DNA of 64,000 nt, from assembly GCA_963931925.1 (NCBI GenBank), contig OZ007567.1, forward strand, positions 86,911,101-86,975,100, in the 5' to 3' direction. This document shows, in pieces, positions 13,382 to 59,571 of this stretch. The DNA is from Onchidella celtica. Taxonomy: Eukaryota; Mollusca; Gastropoda; Systellommatophora; Onchidiidae. The translations under genes and the position numbers were made by a program. Below the pieces are notes generated by a model. That model was not told the DNA's origin, did not search any database, and worked only from the letters and a program-made list of their open reading frames with translations. The first letter of the stretch is position 1. Every line of letters begins with the position of its first letter.

Positions 13382-14506
13382 TCTATATTAATAAAAGTGA
13401 AACCTTACGACAATTGCAGCGCGCCTTTCGCTACTCCTCCGTTAATGCTGATTTGGTGGCCCTCAGATTTTATACAGGGCTTAGTATAGACCGTGGTCGT
13501 GTCCCCGGCACAGAAAATAAAAAAAATAATTAACAACTCGCAGAACGTTTTTATTAGTTTCTAGATTGCGACACATTGGCGTTCGGTCTATTTTTTCGGC
13601 AAATTAATGTAATTGAGATTGGTTCCGGTACATGTATCACACTCACAAAAACAACTTCCGGTTAGGACTGGTTTGAACGATGAGATTGAGTTCTAAGACT
13701 ATCAAGTATGAAACTTTGTATGTGTGTTCTCAATGTGCCTAAACCAGGAAAAAGAAATGGTCTGGAATTGGGAGATTGACGCTGCAGGGCCAAAAGTACA
13801 GGTTTGTGTTTTCAATATGCCTAGGAAAATATTATAACCCTAGGTCCGGCCATCAGTGTCTCAGCTAGTAGGTGGCCGGTATGTTGAGCTGGTATAGAGA
13901 TTGGTATTCTAGGATTAATCCCTCTCTTATTTCTTGGGAATAGTTCATTCAGTAAAGAATCCGCTTTAAAGTATTTTTGTATCCAGGCCCTTGCAAGGGC
14001 CTTAATTTTTGTTGGAGGTATGGTCTTATTCACTTTACTTAAGTCAGATCTTATTTATAGTTTTATATTTCTTACAGGGGTCTGTCTTAAGCTTGCTATT
14101 TTTCCGGGCCACTTCTGGGTGACAAGTGTGGTCTTTGGTCTCGAGTGAGTTTCTGTGTGCTTTGTTTTGGGACCACTGAAAATTCCTCCACCAGCCTTTT
14201 TGTCCGAGTTTAATAATATGCTCCCAGAGTTTGCGAGATGAGTTTTACTGTTGTCAGGGATATCACTTCCTGCGATGTGCAAACAAACTAACCCGTGCCC
14301 AAATCATAGCCATTTGACGGATGCTGGCGGAACGCGCAGGACGTAAACGCGCAAAGGGAGAGCAGTAAAACGTATCTAAAAACAAACAAACAAACAAAAA
14401 TAAAATAAAGCTCAAGGAACAGGCAAATGAAGCAGGTCCACAATAATCACCCAGAACTGAAACTAATAAATCGATTTATCCCGGGCAGGGCCGGGAACTC
14501 AGCTAG
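13382..14506 (+). mobile_element. Non-autonomous Helitron, copy 1
   Basis: The element begins TCTATATTAATAAAAG and ends CTCAGCTAG. Just before the end is a GC-rich hairpin (CCCGG...CCGGG, about 14480-14495). It lies between host A (13381) and T (14507), the A^T insertion preference of Helitrons, with no target duplication. No Rep/helicase frame is present, so it is non-autonomous at 1125 bp. Its last 247 bp match copy 2 closely, which confirms the 3' boundary. Confidence 0.85.
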
Positions 14507-15017
14507 TATACAGTAAAATACAACTTGTAATTGCCAGCAACAGTCATCATTGTTCAACCCCCCTCCCCCTCCCCCCGCCCCCCAATCGATCTTTCCTCAT
14601 CTTTATCTGTTGTGAATTTACTATAATTGAAGATATCACTATGATTTCTTTTTTCGCACAAAGATGAATTCAGTTTTCAGACTTCAGAGTAGATAACACA
14701 AGACACAGAAGTTAAACAGTTAGCTGCTGACACCATGTCATAAGACGAGAAACAAATGTTTCTGTTCCAAATAACATCGGTGTATCCCAGTTGGGTTGGT
14801 CGTCACTGAAATAATGTTCTCACAGAAATCACATGGAGCTTTTTTGTTAAGAGGGAACTGTATATATTATGCTGGTCATGTGTGAGATTGTCCCATTCTT
14901 TATGAGATATTATTTATGTGCTCCACGGTTTGGCAGCCAGAATAGCCGTAGCCCTGCACAAAATATTTGCTAGTAGAATGATGCACCGGACTCTCTTTCC
15001 ACAGTGTTCTGTCCCAT
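14507..15017. other. Gene-free stretch
   Basis: There is a pyrimidine tract near 14560-14582 and otherwise nothing recognised. Confidence 0.5.
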
Positions 15018-15652
<635 letters not shown>

Positions 15653-18120
15653 ACTAAGCCTCTAACTCAATTAGACGATGCTATCATTCTTGTATTATCC
15701 CATTTTGCCTACTAATCTATCACTTAACAGTAATACGTATTACACCAGCACACATTTCACCAAATCAATGTACACTTTTTCTCACACAGATGCGCATATG
15801 CACACATACACTCATTTTTATGGTCACACTAAGGCATAACGAGATAGGACGACTAATGGACATTCAGGACCAAAACGACAGAAGAATCTACTCACACACA
15901 AGGACATAGGCGTGCTCACCAAGCACACCCGTAACATTGATGCCAAGGCACAACAAGCTAATTATTGACATTAATAGTAATAATCTGGCGGTGAATGAGT
16001 GGGAATCTAAGTACACGACCACTAGCGCATGTGTGGCGAGACGCTGTGCGTGGCCATGCATAGATATGCCCTATAATAATGCAGACTGTTGTGAGAGCGG
16101 TATTGCATTCTATCGTGTTTCCAGCGACAGGGCTATTCTGAATGTCAGTCACCTAATACGATGTGCCCAAAACTTGCTCCCATTTTCTTTATTTTTGGGT
16201 TCCTTTCTGCTGATGATTCATACACCGGTTTATATCGGCAATGTGCACGAGCTTTCTTTTTCCCCACCACAGTCTCACAACCTGACATAAACAAATACCT
16301 CTATCTTTGAATTCTCACAAGGCGTTGCAACATTTGATTTCCTGTTGACTTCTAAGTATTGGACTACAATTTTTTTAAAAACAAAAAACGGAAAAGCTGC
16401 AGGGTCGTAGTACGGCAAAGCTTGACACAAAGTTAAATGTGCCAAAAAATAATTTTATATTATATCAGATGGACAAGAAGGGAACATAAAAATTTATACC
16501 TGGTAAAGTTGAAGTTGCGAAATCACGTTTATCTGACCAGGGTATTTTCAAATTAATTGCGTACAGTAACGTATAAATTCTTCCTTGTAGTTAATATGAC
16601 ATGTGTCAAAAAATCAGTTTTCAGCGGTAGAAACATGTCGATATGACTTGGAAATGTTGTGCTCACATCGTATGGCAACCTAATGAGGAGAATTCCAATT
16701 ATCAACTATACTTTGGGTGCGGGGGGGGGGGGGAGGAATTTTCCTTTAGATGTTTACTTCAAAGAATTACTGTAAACAAGGCACGTAAGCTTTAGGGACG
16801 GATTTTGCATGAATCGGTTTTGCACCTACAGAATCTCTGAACTGTGAGAAATTCTAAGGCTTGACCTGTCCAGATCATTTACTGGCCGTAAACTCACGCA
16901 GGGAAATAAAAAACCGCAAATATCGTACATTGTAAGGTTAAGATGTATATTTGGATAAACTGGTAAAGAAAGAAAGCACACATAGACCTAGACTGTGTTT
17001 GAGTAGCTAGGTAGGCTATTCAGCTCGTTACGTTCGGGGGTCGAAACAGCAGTAGGAAAAAAAAATACAAGTTTCCCTAGCCATTTCCTCAAAAAAAAAT
17101 CGAATCGACCACCGAAATGAGAAACGAAATTGTCTTAATGGAGATCAGAGGTAGATCTAACTGTGCCGGTCAGTATAAACTTAACATTACCTATATCACC
17201 TAGCTTTTGAGATAAATATTATACAGTCTTTGCAGTTTCAAATGTCTATGCTCGAGAAAGCTAAATGGAAAAAGATCCTAGAAAATGCTGTTAAGAACTG
17301 TCTCAATACTGAAATTCTAAAATTTGCAAGATATTTTATTTGCCATTTTTGGCGAAAGACGTCCTTACGGGCTTCAGACAACTGTGTCTAGTCCAAGTGA
17401 ATTGGACCAATATCTTGTATTCTAAACGTTATCAATCTTTATGAAATTCCACCGCCCATTAAATTCAATCAGCCCTAAAGCTTTCTTCAATTCCCAACAC
17501 GCGCGACCTTGTCATGGAAGATTTAACTCTGCAATGTTATAGGTCTTAATTGTGTCAGATCAAATTTTTCCTGATCCCCGCAGGCCCCTTCACCCTCATC
17601 ACAATGCTATATGCCCGACGCACACATTCTGACTCACCGAGTATTACTGGTGAGCATGTCAGATATCAAATGACTAGAACATTGCTCTGTACATTAATTT
17701 GCCGCATGCTAATTCCTCTGTGGGTATCACAAATTAGTTGGCATGTTTTGGACAAGCTCAGGCGTAGAAGATGCAACAATATTGATCAGACACCCCTCGC
17801 ACCCCTTAACCAGCCCCCGTTGTGTGAAACTACGGTTAATCTTTCCTCATCCCGTTTTCCCTTTCCCATGCCTAATCCACCACTATTCAGATATTGAAAG
17901 CATGATAATAATGAGCACATTATTCTCTCTTTCTTTATCCTATCATATTCTCTTCCCTGTTTTCTTCTTTCTGTCCGTCTCTCTCATTCATATCCTCTCA
18001 GAGGAAGGCAAATCCAATCATACAACCAGTCTTTGTGACTAGCTTTCTGTAGTAGTGCATTGCTTCCACTCTTCTGTGTTTGTCACTGTGTTCGACAGGT
18101 TGAAGGTCGAATGGACACAC
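15653..18120. other. Gene-free stretch
   Basis: No recognised exon. There is a G run at 16721-16732. ORFs at 15937-16290 (117 codons) and 17550-17897 (115 codons) lack any family signature. Confidence 0.5.
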
Positions 18121-18495
18121 AACGATGGATGGATGGATGGATGGATGGATCGATGGATGGATGGATGGATGGATGGATGGATGGATGGATGGATGGACAG
18201 ATGGATGGGTGGGTGGGTGGATGAATGAGTGGATGGATGGATGGGTGGGTGGATGGATAAGTGGATGGATGGATGGACGGATGGTGGGTGGGTGCATGGA
18301 TGAATAGATTGATTGATAGGTGGATGGATGGATGGATGGATGGATGGATGGGTGGGTGGGTGGGTGGATGAGTGGATGGATTAATTGATTGATAGATGGA
18401 TGGAAGGAAGGATGAATGGATGCATGGATGGATGGGTGGGTGGGTGGATGGATGGATGAGTGAATGGATTGATTGATTGATGGATGGATGAATAC
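18121..18495. repeat. (GGAT)n array with GGGT variants
   Basis: ATGGATGGATGG units alternate with GGGTGGGTGG and GATTGATT blocks in repeating order. The long - strand frames through it encode only HPSI repeats. Confidence 0.95.
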
Positions 18496-19873
18496 AGAAG
18501 AAGGATGATGGACAAATAGAAAATTGCAAAATCTGCCGTTGTTGTCAGTATACAAAAGCGAACCAGACTCTCAGAAAACCATTTAGGACTATCTCTGTCA
18601 AGAGACGTTGCTACAACTTGCCAATCAGGTCTTGTATTCTTGTTAAGGACCTTAGTAACGAGCAACCCGAAGGGAGAGAAATCTTGTCGCAAAGTTCTCC
18701 TTACGTTAGCGGAACCGGAAGAATAGAGTTTGAAGTGGCGGAAGAATGGGATGAGCCCATTATGTCTCTCGTACGGATCATGATGGACAAATTCCTTTCT
18801 GGGACGGACAAATGATGTCGGTCTTCTTGTTTCTTAAGCCCTTGTGTGAATCAAGGGGTTGTCTTGGACATTGATTGAATAACGCCAGCGTTTTGTTAAA
18901 AATGTTGACGAGATGGAATATTTGTCAGGATACTGTATTTACAGGCTCAAATGACCGCTCACAATGTCGCGGACCTTTGGAATGCTGTAGCCATTATTTT
19001 TCCAAGAAGGAGGCGTGTTGAGAAAAAGTGGCAAGGGCAAGGAGGGAACGCTAGTGCATAAAATTTTATGCCATTTCATATTGATTTCCAGGACATTAAC
19101 ATTTCGTTCTCTATGTACTTAAATTTCCCTTGAAAGATTCTGCTACTGGGGGATTTCCCGACAAAGACATAAAGTTTCTTGGTAAAAATTAACATGTTCA
19201 TCACCACGCTTGCCCTTCGCCTTGCTGAGTTAATTCATTTTAATTAGTACTGAAATTTGTGGGTAAAAAATACGCTGTGACACCGCTTGATTAATGCAAA
19301 GTTGAAGACGTCATTTCTATACCACTGAAGTGCAGTGATGTGGATTCATTTTACTCCTCTTCTCGGGTTGTTCTGTTCCACAACTGTTTCCCATGTATTA
19401 GTTCTGGCTTCCGATACATGGAAGTCTCGAATGCAGGCATCCCTTTGGTCAGAGGATTTGTCATGGAGAGTAAAATTACATGTGGCGTTCAAAAAGAAAA
19501 AACACAGAAAGTGAAAGAAAGAAAGAAAGAAGTGGGAGAATAGCATGCTTGGCTAATTTTAACTTGATGGTCCAGACTTCCCGTTCTCCTATGTCACTCA
19601 GTAACAGTTGTGGTAACTAAATACAACATGCTTTTGGTATAGATTTAATGATTTTATGACAAGCCATTTGCCTACAGGGTTCCCTGCCGGTTTCTTGCTT
19701 AGGTTTAAAGTGAACTTTTAAGGGTTAATGTTGCCAGTTTAACTAACGAGGAAGGATTAGTGTGGCCAGTAGCAAAAGCATTTAAAGTGAAAAGTGAGAC
19801 GTCCTTACTTTATGCTTTAACGTGACTCGCCAATAATTTATGGTATGACGTGAAATGCCAATAATTTATGATA
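18496..19873. other. Gene-free stretch
   Basis: An open frame of 65 codons at 18618-18815 has moderately coding-like composition but no domain or clear splice pair. Nothing else is recognised. Confidence 0.45.
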
Positions 19874-20405
19874 CTAGCTGAGTTGCCCGGCCCTGCCCGG
19901 GATAAATCGATTTATTAGTTTCTGTTCTGGGTGATTATTATGGAAGTGCTTCATTTTGCCTGTTCCTTTAGCTTTATTTTATTTTTATTTGTTTGTTTGT
20001 TTTTAGATAAGTTTTACTGCTCTTCCTTTGCGCGTTGACATCCTGCGCATCCCGTCAGCATCCGTCAAATGGCAATGAGTTGCTCACGGGTTAGTTTGTT
20101 TGTTAGTGAACACATCGCAGGAAGTGATAACGTCATGTGTAGACGGAAGTGGGCTATTATTAGAAACATACATCAATATCTTATTGATCGTAAATTTCAG
20201 ATCAAACGCTCTCGTGAATTTAGTCTTTAATTATAACCGCATTTACCGATTAACTCAGAAATAACAAACGGTTTTGTTTGTGTATAGCGATACGAACAAT
20301 GTTCGCTATCCCATGATTCTTTGCGCCAAATTTCAGGTCGGTGCGTTGTGTAGTTTCTGATTCCATAGGACTATTAGGGGTTTTGTTGTAGCTTTATTAT
20401 ATAGA
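19874..20405 (-). mobile_element. Non-autonomous Helitron, copy 2
   Basis: On the - strand it starts TCTATATAATAAAGC (from 20405) and ends CTCAGCTAG (at 19874), with the CCCGG/CCGGG hairpin just before the end. It sits between A and T on its own strand. About 247 bp at its 3' side (19874-20122) match copy 1 at 14260-14506. Its 5' half is unrelated to copy 1 apart from the terminal dozen bases. It ends 127 bp before the first lachesin-like exon in the window, inside that gene's intron. Confidence 0.85.
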
Positions 20406-20532
20406 TGACGTGGAACGTCATATTAACTAATAACATTCCGGCTGTGCTGTATACCGTGGGCCTTTATTAAGAAAAAATAAACATCACTTAATCCTGTTGT
20501 TTACTTCATGTTTTGCTGACATATTCCTACAG

Positions 20533-52852
<32,320 letters not shown>

Positions 52853-55800
52853 TATCTTTAAATTATATGTATTATAATGACCGTAATAATGACATCTTTG
52901 ATATCACACGCTGAAATAATCTCAGTACAAAACTTCATCTACTGAGATATCGTCATATCATGTAAATGATGTTGTTCATCACAAAATGATTTATGCCTGC
53001 AAAAAATCCTTCATTCAAACAGTTCTGGAGTTTTGATTTTTTTTTTTAATAGATCAAAGCTTTCTTACTTTATGAAAGCTACTCTTTCATTTTCATCTCC
53101 ATCAAAGTCATGATGTTTCTTTTATACAAACAAAGAATGACAAGAACATTTATAATGAAAACTATTCTTACATTGACCCCTCAGAAACCGTGGCGGAATG
53201 CCACTGGAGGCACATTTTACTTTGTGCTATGAGCAATGAACTACAACTGTACCTACTATGTATTCTACTAATTTAGTCATTCAGTGACTCTTGCTAAAGA
53301 TCAGAAAAAAAAGTGGCCATGCTTGCCTCTGTTGTTTATGCTATGTCCACAGGAAACACAGTTGTCAAACTTTACCTCTGTCAACCTTCACAATGTTTCT
53401 ATGGCTGATTGTGTGTACAAAAGGCCTTGTAAGTTGTATCAACTACATGGAAATTTCTCAACCCAAAATGAAATCAAGCAGACAACACTGCCGATTATAG
53501 TTTTCAGGCATTGATTATGTAGTTTTAGTTTTACTTCCTCTTATAAGCACTACATTTTGAATGGATGTGGAACATCCAGATTCAAAAATAAGAGATTTTC
53601 TTCCATATTTCATGTAAACATTCTAGTGTTGCAATTTTCTGAAAAGCTGACTTACATGTATTTTTGTCAGGATTTATATTTAAAATGTTTGTTTATACAA
53701 ACAGAAAGATAAATGATGTAGTTTCTGGAATAAAGAAAAGTAAGGTTTGCAAATAATGATGGCTTTATGCATGGCAAGTGTCATATTGGGCTTAAATTAC
53801 ATTCGCACAGCATTAGGTATATATTTAGAATTCTTATCAAAATCCTATTTAACCCAACTGTTTTTTTATTGACCTACACATTGAGTTTACTCAAGTTTCA
53901 GACAATATTTTTTTTTTAAGTTGTAAAAAGGTAAAATACATGTGCAATAATCTCTTTTCGTGCTCGCTTTGATAAGCCCACCGCATGGGGAGGCTGTATT
54001 TAACAAGCATTTAGTTGGTGCATAGTGCCCTGCCACATATGAGGTCTGAGGGAAGGCTAGATTATTATGGGGAATTGTCTAGATCAAAGAGAGGGAGAGA
54101 GAAGAGTAGGATTAAGAACATAAGTTTGTCCGGATAATGCTGGGTACCTAATCCGGTAAATTAAAAAACATGTTACTGTATATTTAACTTGAGTATGTTT
54201 TGTTTTATGATCTCAACTGAATTGCAAAACCCCAAACTCATGTGAACTCATAACCACTCTTGAGAAAGAGTATGTTGGAATTTATGGCACTGGGTACATT
54301 TGAATAGAATTTTCTTTACACAATATCATTCATGAAACAGTCAGCTACAAAGATTACCTGTACATGTATTTAAGTTCATAGTTATGTCTGTGCATAGACA
54401 ACAACACTGGGAACTACACATGTAATTTAAAGTTTCCTTGCCCATGGTTACTTAAACTTCATCTTGTCACGAATTTTCATAACTACCAAGTAAGTCTGTT
54501 GGTCACATCCTAACAATAACAAATTCAGAGGACTGAACCTGAAAGTGCATAAATTAAAAGTTACTTATTGGTAAAAATGACAGAAGAAAATTGACCAACA
54601 ACAACAGTGTCAGTAATTTTCTGAGTAAATGAAATGTAAAGATTTGAAGGAAAGTCATTGATGCAAAAAGATTCAATGCCATTTACTGCTTTTCATTTAA
54701 ATTCAAGTGAAATACATGAATTTTCACAAGCGTTAATGACCAATAGCATCAGGAAGAAGGTTCAGTTAGTGTGGCCATCATCAGGAAAATGTGCAGGTGC
54801 TGCTTTGTTCTCCATTTCTGTTTGTGTGAAGTTGTTTTGAAACTGTATGTACAGCGTATTTCATCAGCATGGGTGTGAATGTTATTTGCTTGAGCAGCAG
54901 ATTTGAGGACACAGTGGTAAGTGGTGATCATCATTCAGTCTTTACATATACATGTACATGTACATGTATGTATTTACATGATTATTACAATCAGTGATTG
55001 TGGAAGTAATCATTTACTCCATGCCATGATCTGAGTCTTTTGAGTATGAGGCAGACGGAGAACAGACAGAAGTGACAGACAGAACGAGAGAAAGAAATGA
55101 AAAAATACTAATGTCTGAGAACCAAGATTAAGTTTCATATTGTGTATTGTGTTGCTTTATTTATACATGTACCTGTAGGATATGCTGGCATTTACTAGTG
55201 ATCAAAGATTTATTATGATGCATGGAAGTTGGAAGTTGCTGGATGAACTTTGTTAAAAATAAATAAATTGCAAGCATGCAATTTAGGAAACGAGACGGTC
55301 ATTCATTAACAAATGACCATGAGAAACCATAACTACATCAAGATGTCGACCTACACAACATATTTATCATCAAAATGACAGTATCAGTGTCACTGTCATT
55401 CATGTTTTTAATTTCTCTTACATTCTCCAACAGATAATACACCTGCATTTATAAACATCCACAAGAGTGGACAGTATGTCCATAACTTGCTCCTTCACAT
55501 TGAAAATTTATTGTAAAAAAGATTATTGATTTGATATTTATGTGATTACTTCATGTATACAATTATATCATCTGTAATTTTTAATCATGATATCTGTTGT
55601 TAAATTTTGATGATGCATTGATGTTACCAACTATTTACATGTACATGTAGAAATGTTGAATGTAATTTGTTTCAGAGACCAATAGATCAGATCATCTTTG
55701 GCATTTTTTCATAAATTTTATGTTAATGCTAGCATTTCAATAGATTTGTTCTTGGTTCAGTTGTCTCAAAAGTGAAATAAACAGGTACTGTGTGAAAATG

Positions 55801-58800
55801 ATCATATATTTAGCCTGATGTAGACCTACCTGCATTTCATTCTATTTTGTGACCACTCACTATCGTGGTTATGAGGAAGGTCAACAATGTAGAATTGATG
55901 ACATGGGTGATATGTGATAGCAGCTTGACATTCTATTTATTCAAATGCACACTCGGCAACTTGAAAGATTTCTAAATTTCATATGGCAGGACATTCCAAA
56001 GTAATGTAAACAGATGCCATGATCTGCAAATTTTTTACATTAATTTAAAAAGTGAAATCTTTAATAAAGTCAGGATCATAAAACTTGAGGGTACAAAGTA
56101 CAGTGAAGCCGTCAGTTTCTCCATGTCCTGTTCAGTGTCTGGCATGTGTAGACTGAATTTATAATATGACCAACGTGGATGAAGTATAAAGCAATATTAT
56201 TAGTTTCTGCAGCATTATGGAACCCTACGAATTCTGACCAATGGACTGGCGCTACAGTGTTGTGCAAAGTGATAATAATGACTACACTGCAAATTCATGT
56301 GCAGAGGATTTCTTTTTCTTTTTTGTTAAAATCATGCTAAACGTGTTTTTCATGGGAATGTTTTTGCATATTATCAGTGTATGCCATGAATGCCATCTGT
56401 TAAATTCCATTGTTAACTTAACACTATCTGCTTAAGTTATAGATCCAGTTGTCTTGGCTGTAATACACATTCATTGTATATTCAATGAGGGACTCACAAT
56501 CTGTATGTTCAAACGTTGGCATTTCAAAATTCAGGTATCATAATGGAAATCTCAGCAACTTTTTGAGTTATTATTTCCTATCCAGTTAAGACATACTGTT
56601 GAGGGTTGGAGAGAAGAAAAAAAATACACCACTGTGTAAATTTAACAAGAAAGGGGCTAGGTGCTCTCTCTAAGCAGCAGCAAAGACTCAATATAATATA
56701 CAGAAAATTTGCTCCTCATCACCAGCATTGAATACAGTAAAAAATCTTTCACTAAAGTGTAAAATTACATTTCATAAATATTCATTCATGAATTATCCTA
56801 CGAGCTTAAATATTACAGGTGCTTCAGTTTTTTAGAGTTTTTTATTAATAACCTAACGTAAGAGCACTGAAGCATCAGCACAGCTATCTCCCTTTTACCC
56901 GCATACCTGCTATTTGTACCATGGTCCAAATGCTGATGAGATTCTGCTTGACATTATTTTAGTCTTAATTTTCAGATGACAAATCTAGAATCAAGTGTTT
57001 TCAAACGTCTGTAACAATCTGTAAGAGCTATGCTATAAATCACTAGATATTTCATGAAGGATCAGAATGCTAACATTGTTGTTCTTCATCATGACATTGT
57101 GGTATGTGTATTATAGTTTGGCATAGCCAAATCTTCATCATTATTTCATTATAGGGAAATCTGTGTTCACTGGTATTATATCAATATTATAAATAATTAT
57201 ACTTTTTATTATTTGATTCTCTTGAATTAGCCAGTGTTTTATTTTGCACCATTACAAATTCATAATTTCCAGTGTTGTACACTGGGGTTTTGAATATGAT
57301 CAGACTTTGACTTCGCTTCAATAAAAGTCATTTCATTAAGTGTCGAAATTTTCATCATTCTTGTCCATCATTTGATTGATACAAAGAATGAAGAAGACCT
57401 GAGCACTTATCATGACAAGACAGGCTGGATGGAGGGATAAAAAGATGAGTACTGAGATAAAAAGATAAGTGAATAAAAAGGCGGACAAACAGGACCATCT
57501 GATATGTCCTGTGCTGATGGTGTCCATAAAAGATCTAAGAAACTTCACCTGATCTACTACACTCACCACCGCAGACAGCATAAATTTTTTTTGTTGTTGT
57601 TGTTCAATCCACTGATACTGACAGAACATGTTCAATGAACGGGGAATAAATAAAGGATGTAATCTGGAGCAACCCACTTGTCACTTTCCTGAGACAACAA
57701 TGTAGCCACAAACATTCTTCAAACGAAGGGGAAAACAAGACACATAAAAAAAAAAGCAATTGAAGTCATTTTTAGTTCAGGAAATGCATTCTGATAAGTT
57801 TTATTTGTCCCATGTATCTGATTGCAGATGATGAACGACTAAATTTCAAAGCTGCTCAAATTTCTAGGAAACTTCAGATAAATTCTCTTGACAACATGAG
57901 AAGATTCCTATTCATGTACAGAATATCATAATTTCACTTGGTCTTTTCACTATGACAAAGGTGAAACCGCAACTAATGATAAGGCTCTTCTGCTGACATA
58001 TTAACCATTTATGTCTATCAGTCAAAATAACTGAGTCAAACTTCCATTTTGACAGATTTCCATAAACACAAATTCGCAAAGAATTTAGTTGTGATCAATA
58101 CCAGAAGTTGATAAAGACATGAGTCAATCTTTGACTAGCAGATCAGCCTCCAGTGCACAGTACTAGTAGAAAACACCAATGGTTTTGTAATATACAGGGT
58201 GAAAAGGCATTGAAATTACTGGATTATATCCTCAATGAAAATAAACACGCAACATTTGTTTCTAACAGAGGGCACTGGTGAGAATGAGATCATTCATCCC
58301 CACAGAACATATCACAAAGACTGAAAATAAATATCAACATCAGCTAAATGTTCTTTCACACAGGAAAACCTAAAAGTCACTCAGCATTTGTCACCATTCA
58401 CAATCAATGTCATCAAGTTCAGAACCAGAAAGTCAGCCATACCAAAAATTAAAAAAAAAAGAAGGCTTAAAAACACATCACCAGTATACAAAGGTATCGG
58501 ATGATTTTCATTCAAATTAATCTTGCAACATTCAATGGATATTCAAACTGTAGCTTAAATGTCATTATTGTTTTCAACATGAAAAGACGAGCAATGAATC
58601 TTACTTTTTTTGGCAATCTCTTATTTATATTAAAACTGTTTGATAAGAAAAAATAGCTATAATATTACAAAGTAAAAGAAGAAAACAATAGGAAAAAATT
58701 TCAAAGGAGAGAAATATTTGCATTAACATATTAGCAATCATTGTATGTCTGACTGAAAATAAATGGCCGATGAATTCAAGAGCAATATTTCCCGTGATCA

Positions 58801-59118
58801 ATTTACTTAAAGATCATATACACCTCGAGTGGATAAAATTGCTTCCAAGAAACCCAAGAATTCTGGACTCATTTTTTTAAGCGTTCACTTTCAAATCAAC
58901 TTCATAACATAGGGGTCTATCAGAATGAAGTAACCAATTCATATAAGCTTAGAATAGACTCAAACCATTTTCCCTGCTCACATCACAGTGATAAAACACA
59001 TAATCAAAATTCTCAGCAAGCAGATATACTAACAGCTTTCAGGCTGTCCAGTTATTCTACTTATATTATACCACACCATTATCTGCAATGAAACTAACTG
59101 TCTACAATCGCTTTTCCC
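52853..59118. other. Intergenic region between convergent genes
   Basis: AT-rich DNA that must contain the 3' untranslated regions of both genes. No coding region was recognised. TACATGTA-type repeats are scattered through it (54943-54970, 55640). The 113-codon - strand frame at 57336-57677 has no family signature. Confidence 0.6.
53729..53734 (+). promoter_or_regulatory. Candidate polyadenylation signal, lachesin-like gene
   Basis: AATAAA lies about 0.88 kb after the stop codon and is the first exact copy seen downstream. Other copies follow (for example near 55259 and 55784), so the used site is uncertain. Confidence 0.35.
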
Positions 59119-59571
59119 TTAAAACGTATTGGCCAACCCCGTGGCAGATGCATATGCTGTCAGTGTATTGGCAATCTGCTTGGTTTCCAACAAGAGCCTA
59201 GCCTCATTGATCCAATCACTCGCTGCTCTTCTGGACTCACCAGTTAACTGGCACATAAATCTCAAAGCCAGCTCTAGATTGCCTTTCTCCATCCAGTACT
59301 GGGCGTGAGCCAACAAATCAAAATTGTCTAAAGAAGTTAAATCTACTTCACTTGTTTCAGAAGTTGCCACAACATTATCTAACACAACAAAGGAGTGTAA
59401 ATAAGACACAAGATACTTATATAAGGAATTGTTGGCTGACGTTACCAAGCCTAGCCTGCGGCAGATAGTTGAAACTCGAGTAAATCGCTGTCGGAGCTGA
59501 TCTTCTGTACTGACACCTCTTTCCACGGCAGCATTTGGAAATCTGTTTGCAACTGTCTCTACAAAAGGATG
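59119..59571 (-). CDS. IMMT: MIC60 terminal coding exon
   Basis: The acceptor on the - strand is ACTCTTGCAG followed by CAT CCT TTT. The exon has 150 codons plus TAA and carries the most conserved mitofilin C-terminal region. Only 16 bp of intron separate it from the terminus of a DNA transposon. Confidence 0.95.
   Translation of the reverse strand, partial: HPFVETVANRFPNAAVERGVSTEDQLRQRFTRVSTICRRLGLVTSANNSLYKYLVSYLHSFVVLDNVVATSETSEVDLTSLDNFDLLAHAQYWMEKGNLELALRFMCQLTGESRRAASDWINEARLLLETKQIANTLTAYASATGLANTF

Noticed and set aside
17998..18692. His/Pro/Ser/Ile-rich open frames on the - strand
   Set aside because: Translation of the GGAT array.
18618..18815. 65-codon ORF with coding-like composition
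   Set aside because: No convincing acceptor and donor pair and no known domain; could be a decayed exon but unsupported.
57336..57677. 113-codon - strand ORF between the two genes
   Set aside because: Hydrophobic AT-rich translation without a recognisable family; not joined to MIC60 by any splice signal seen.
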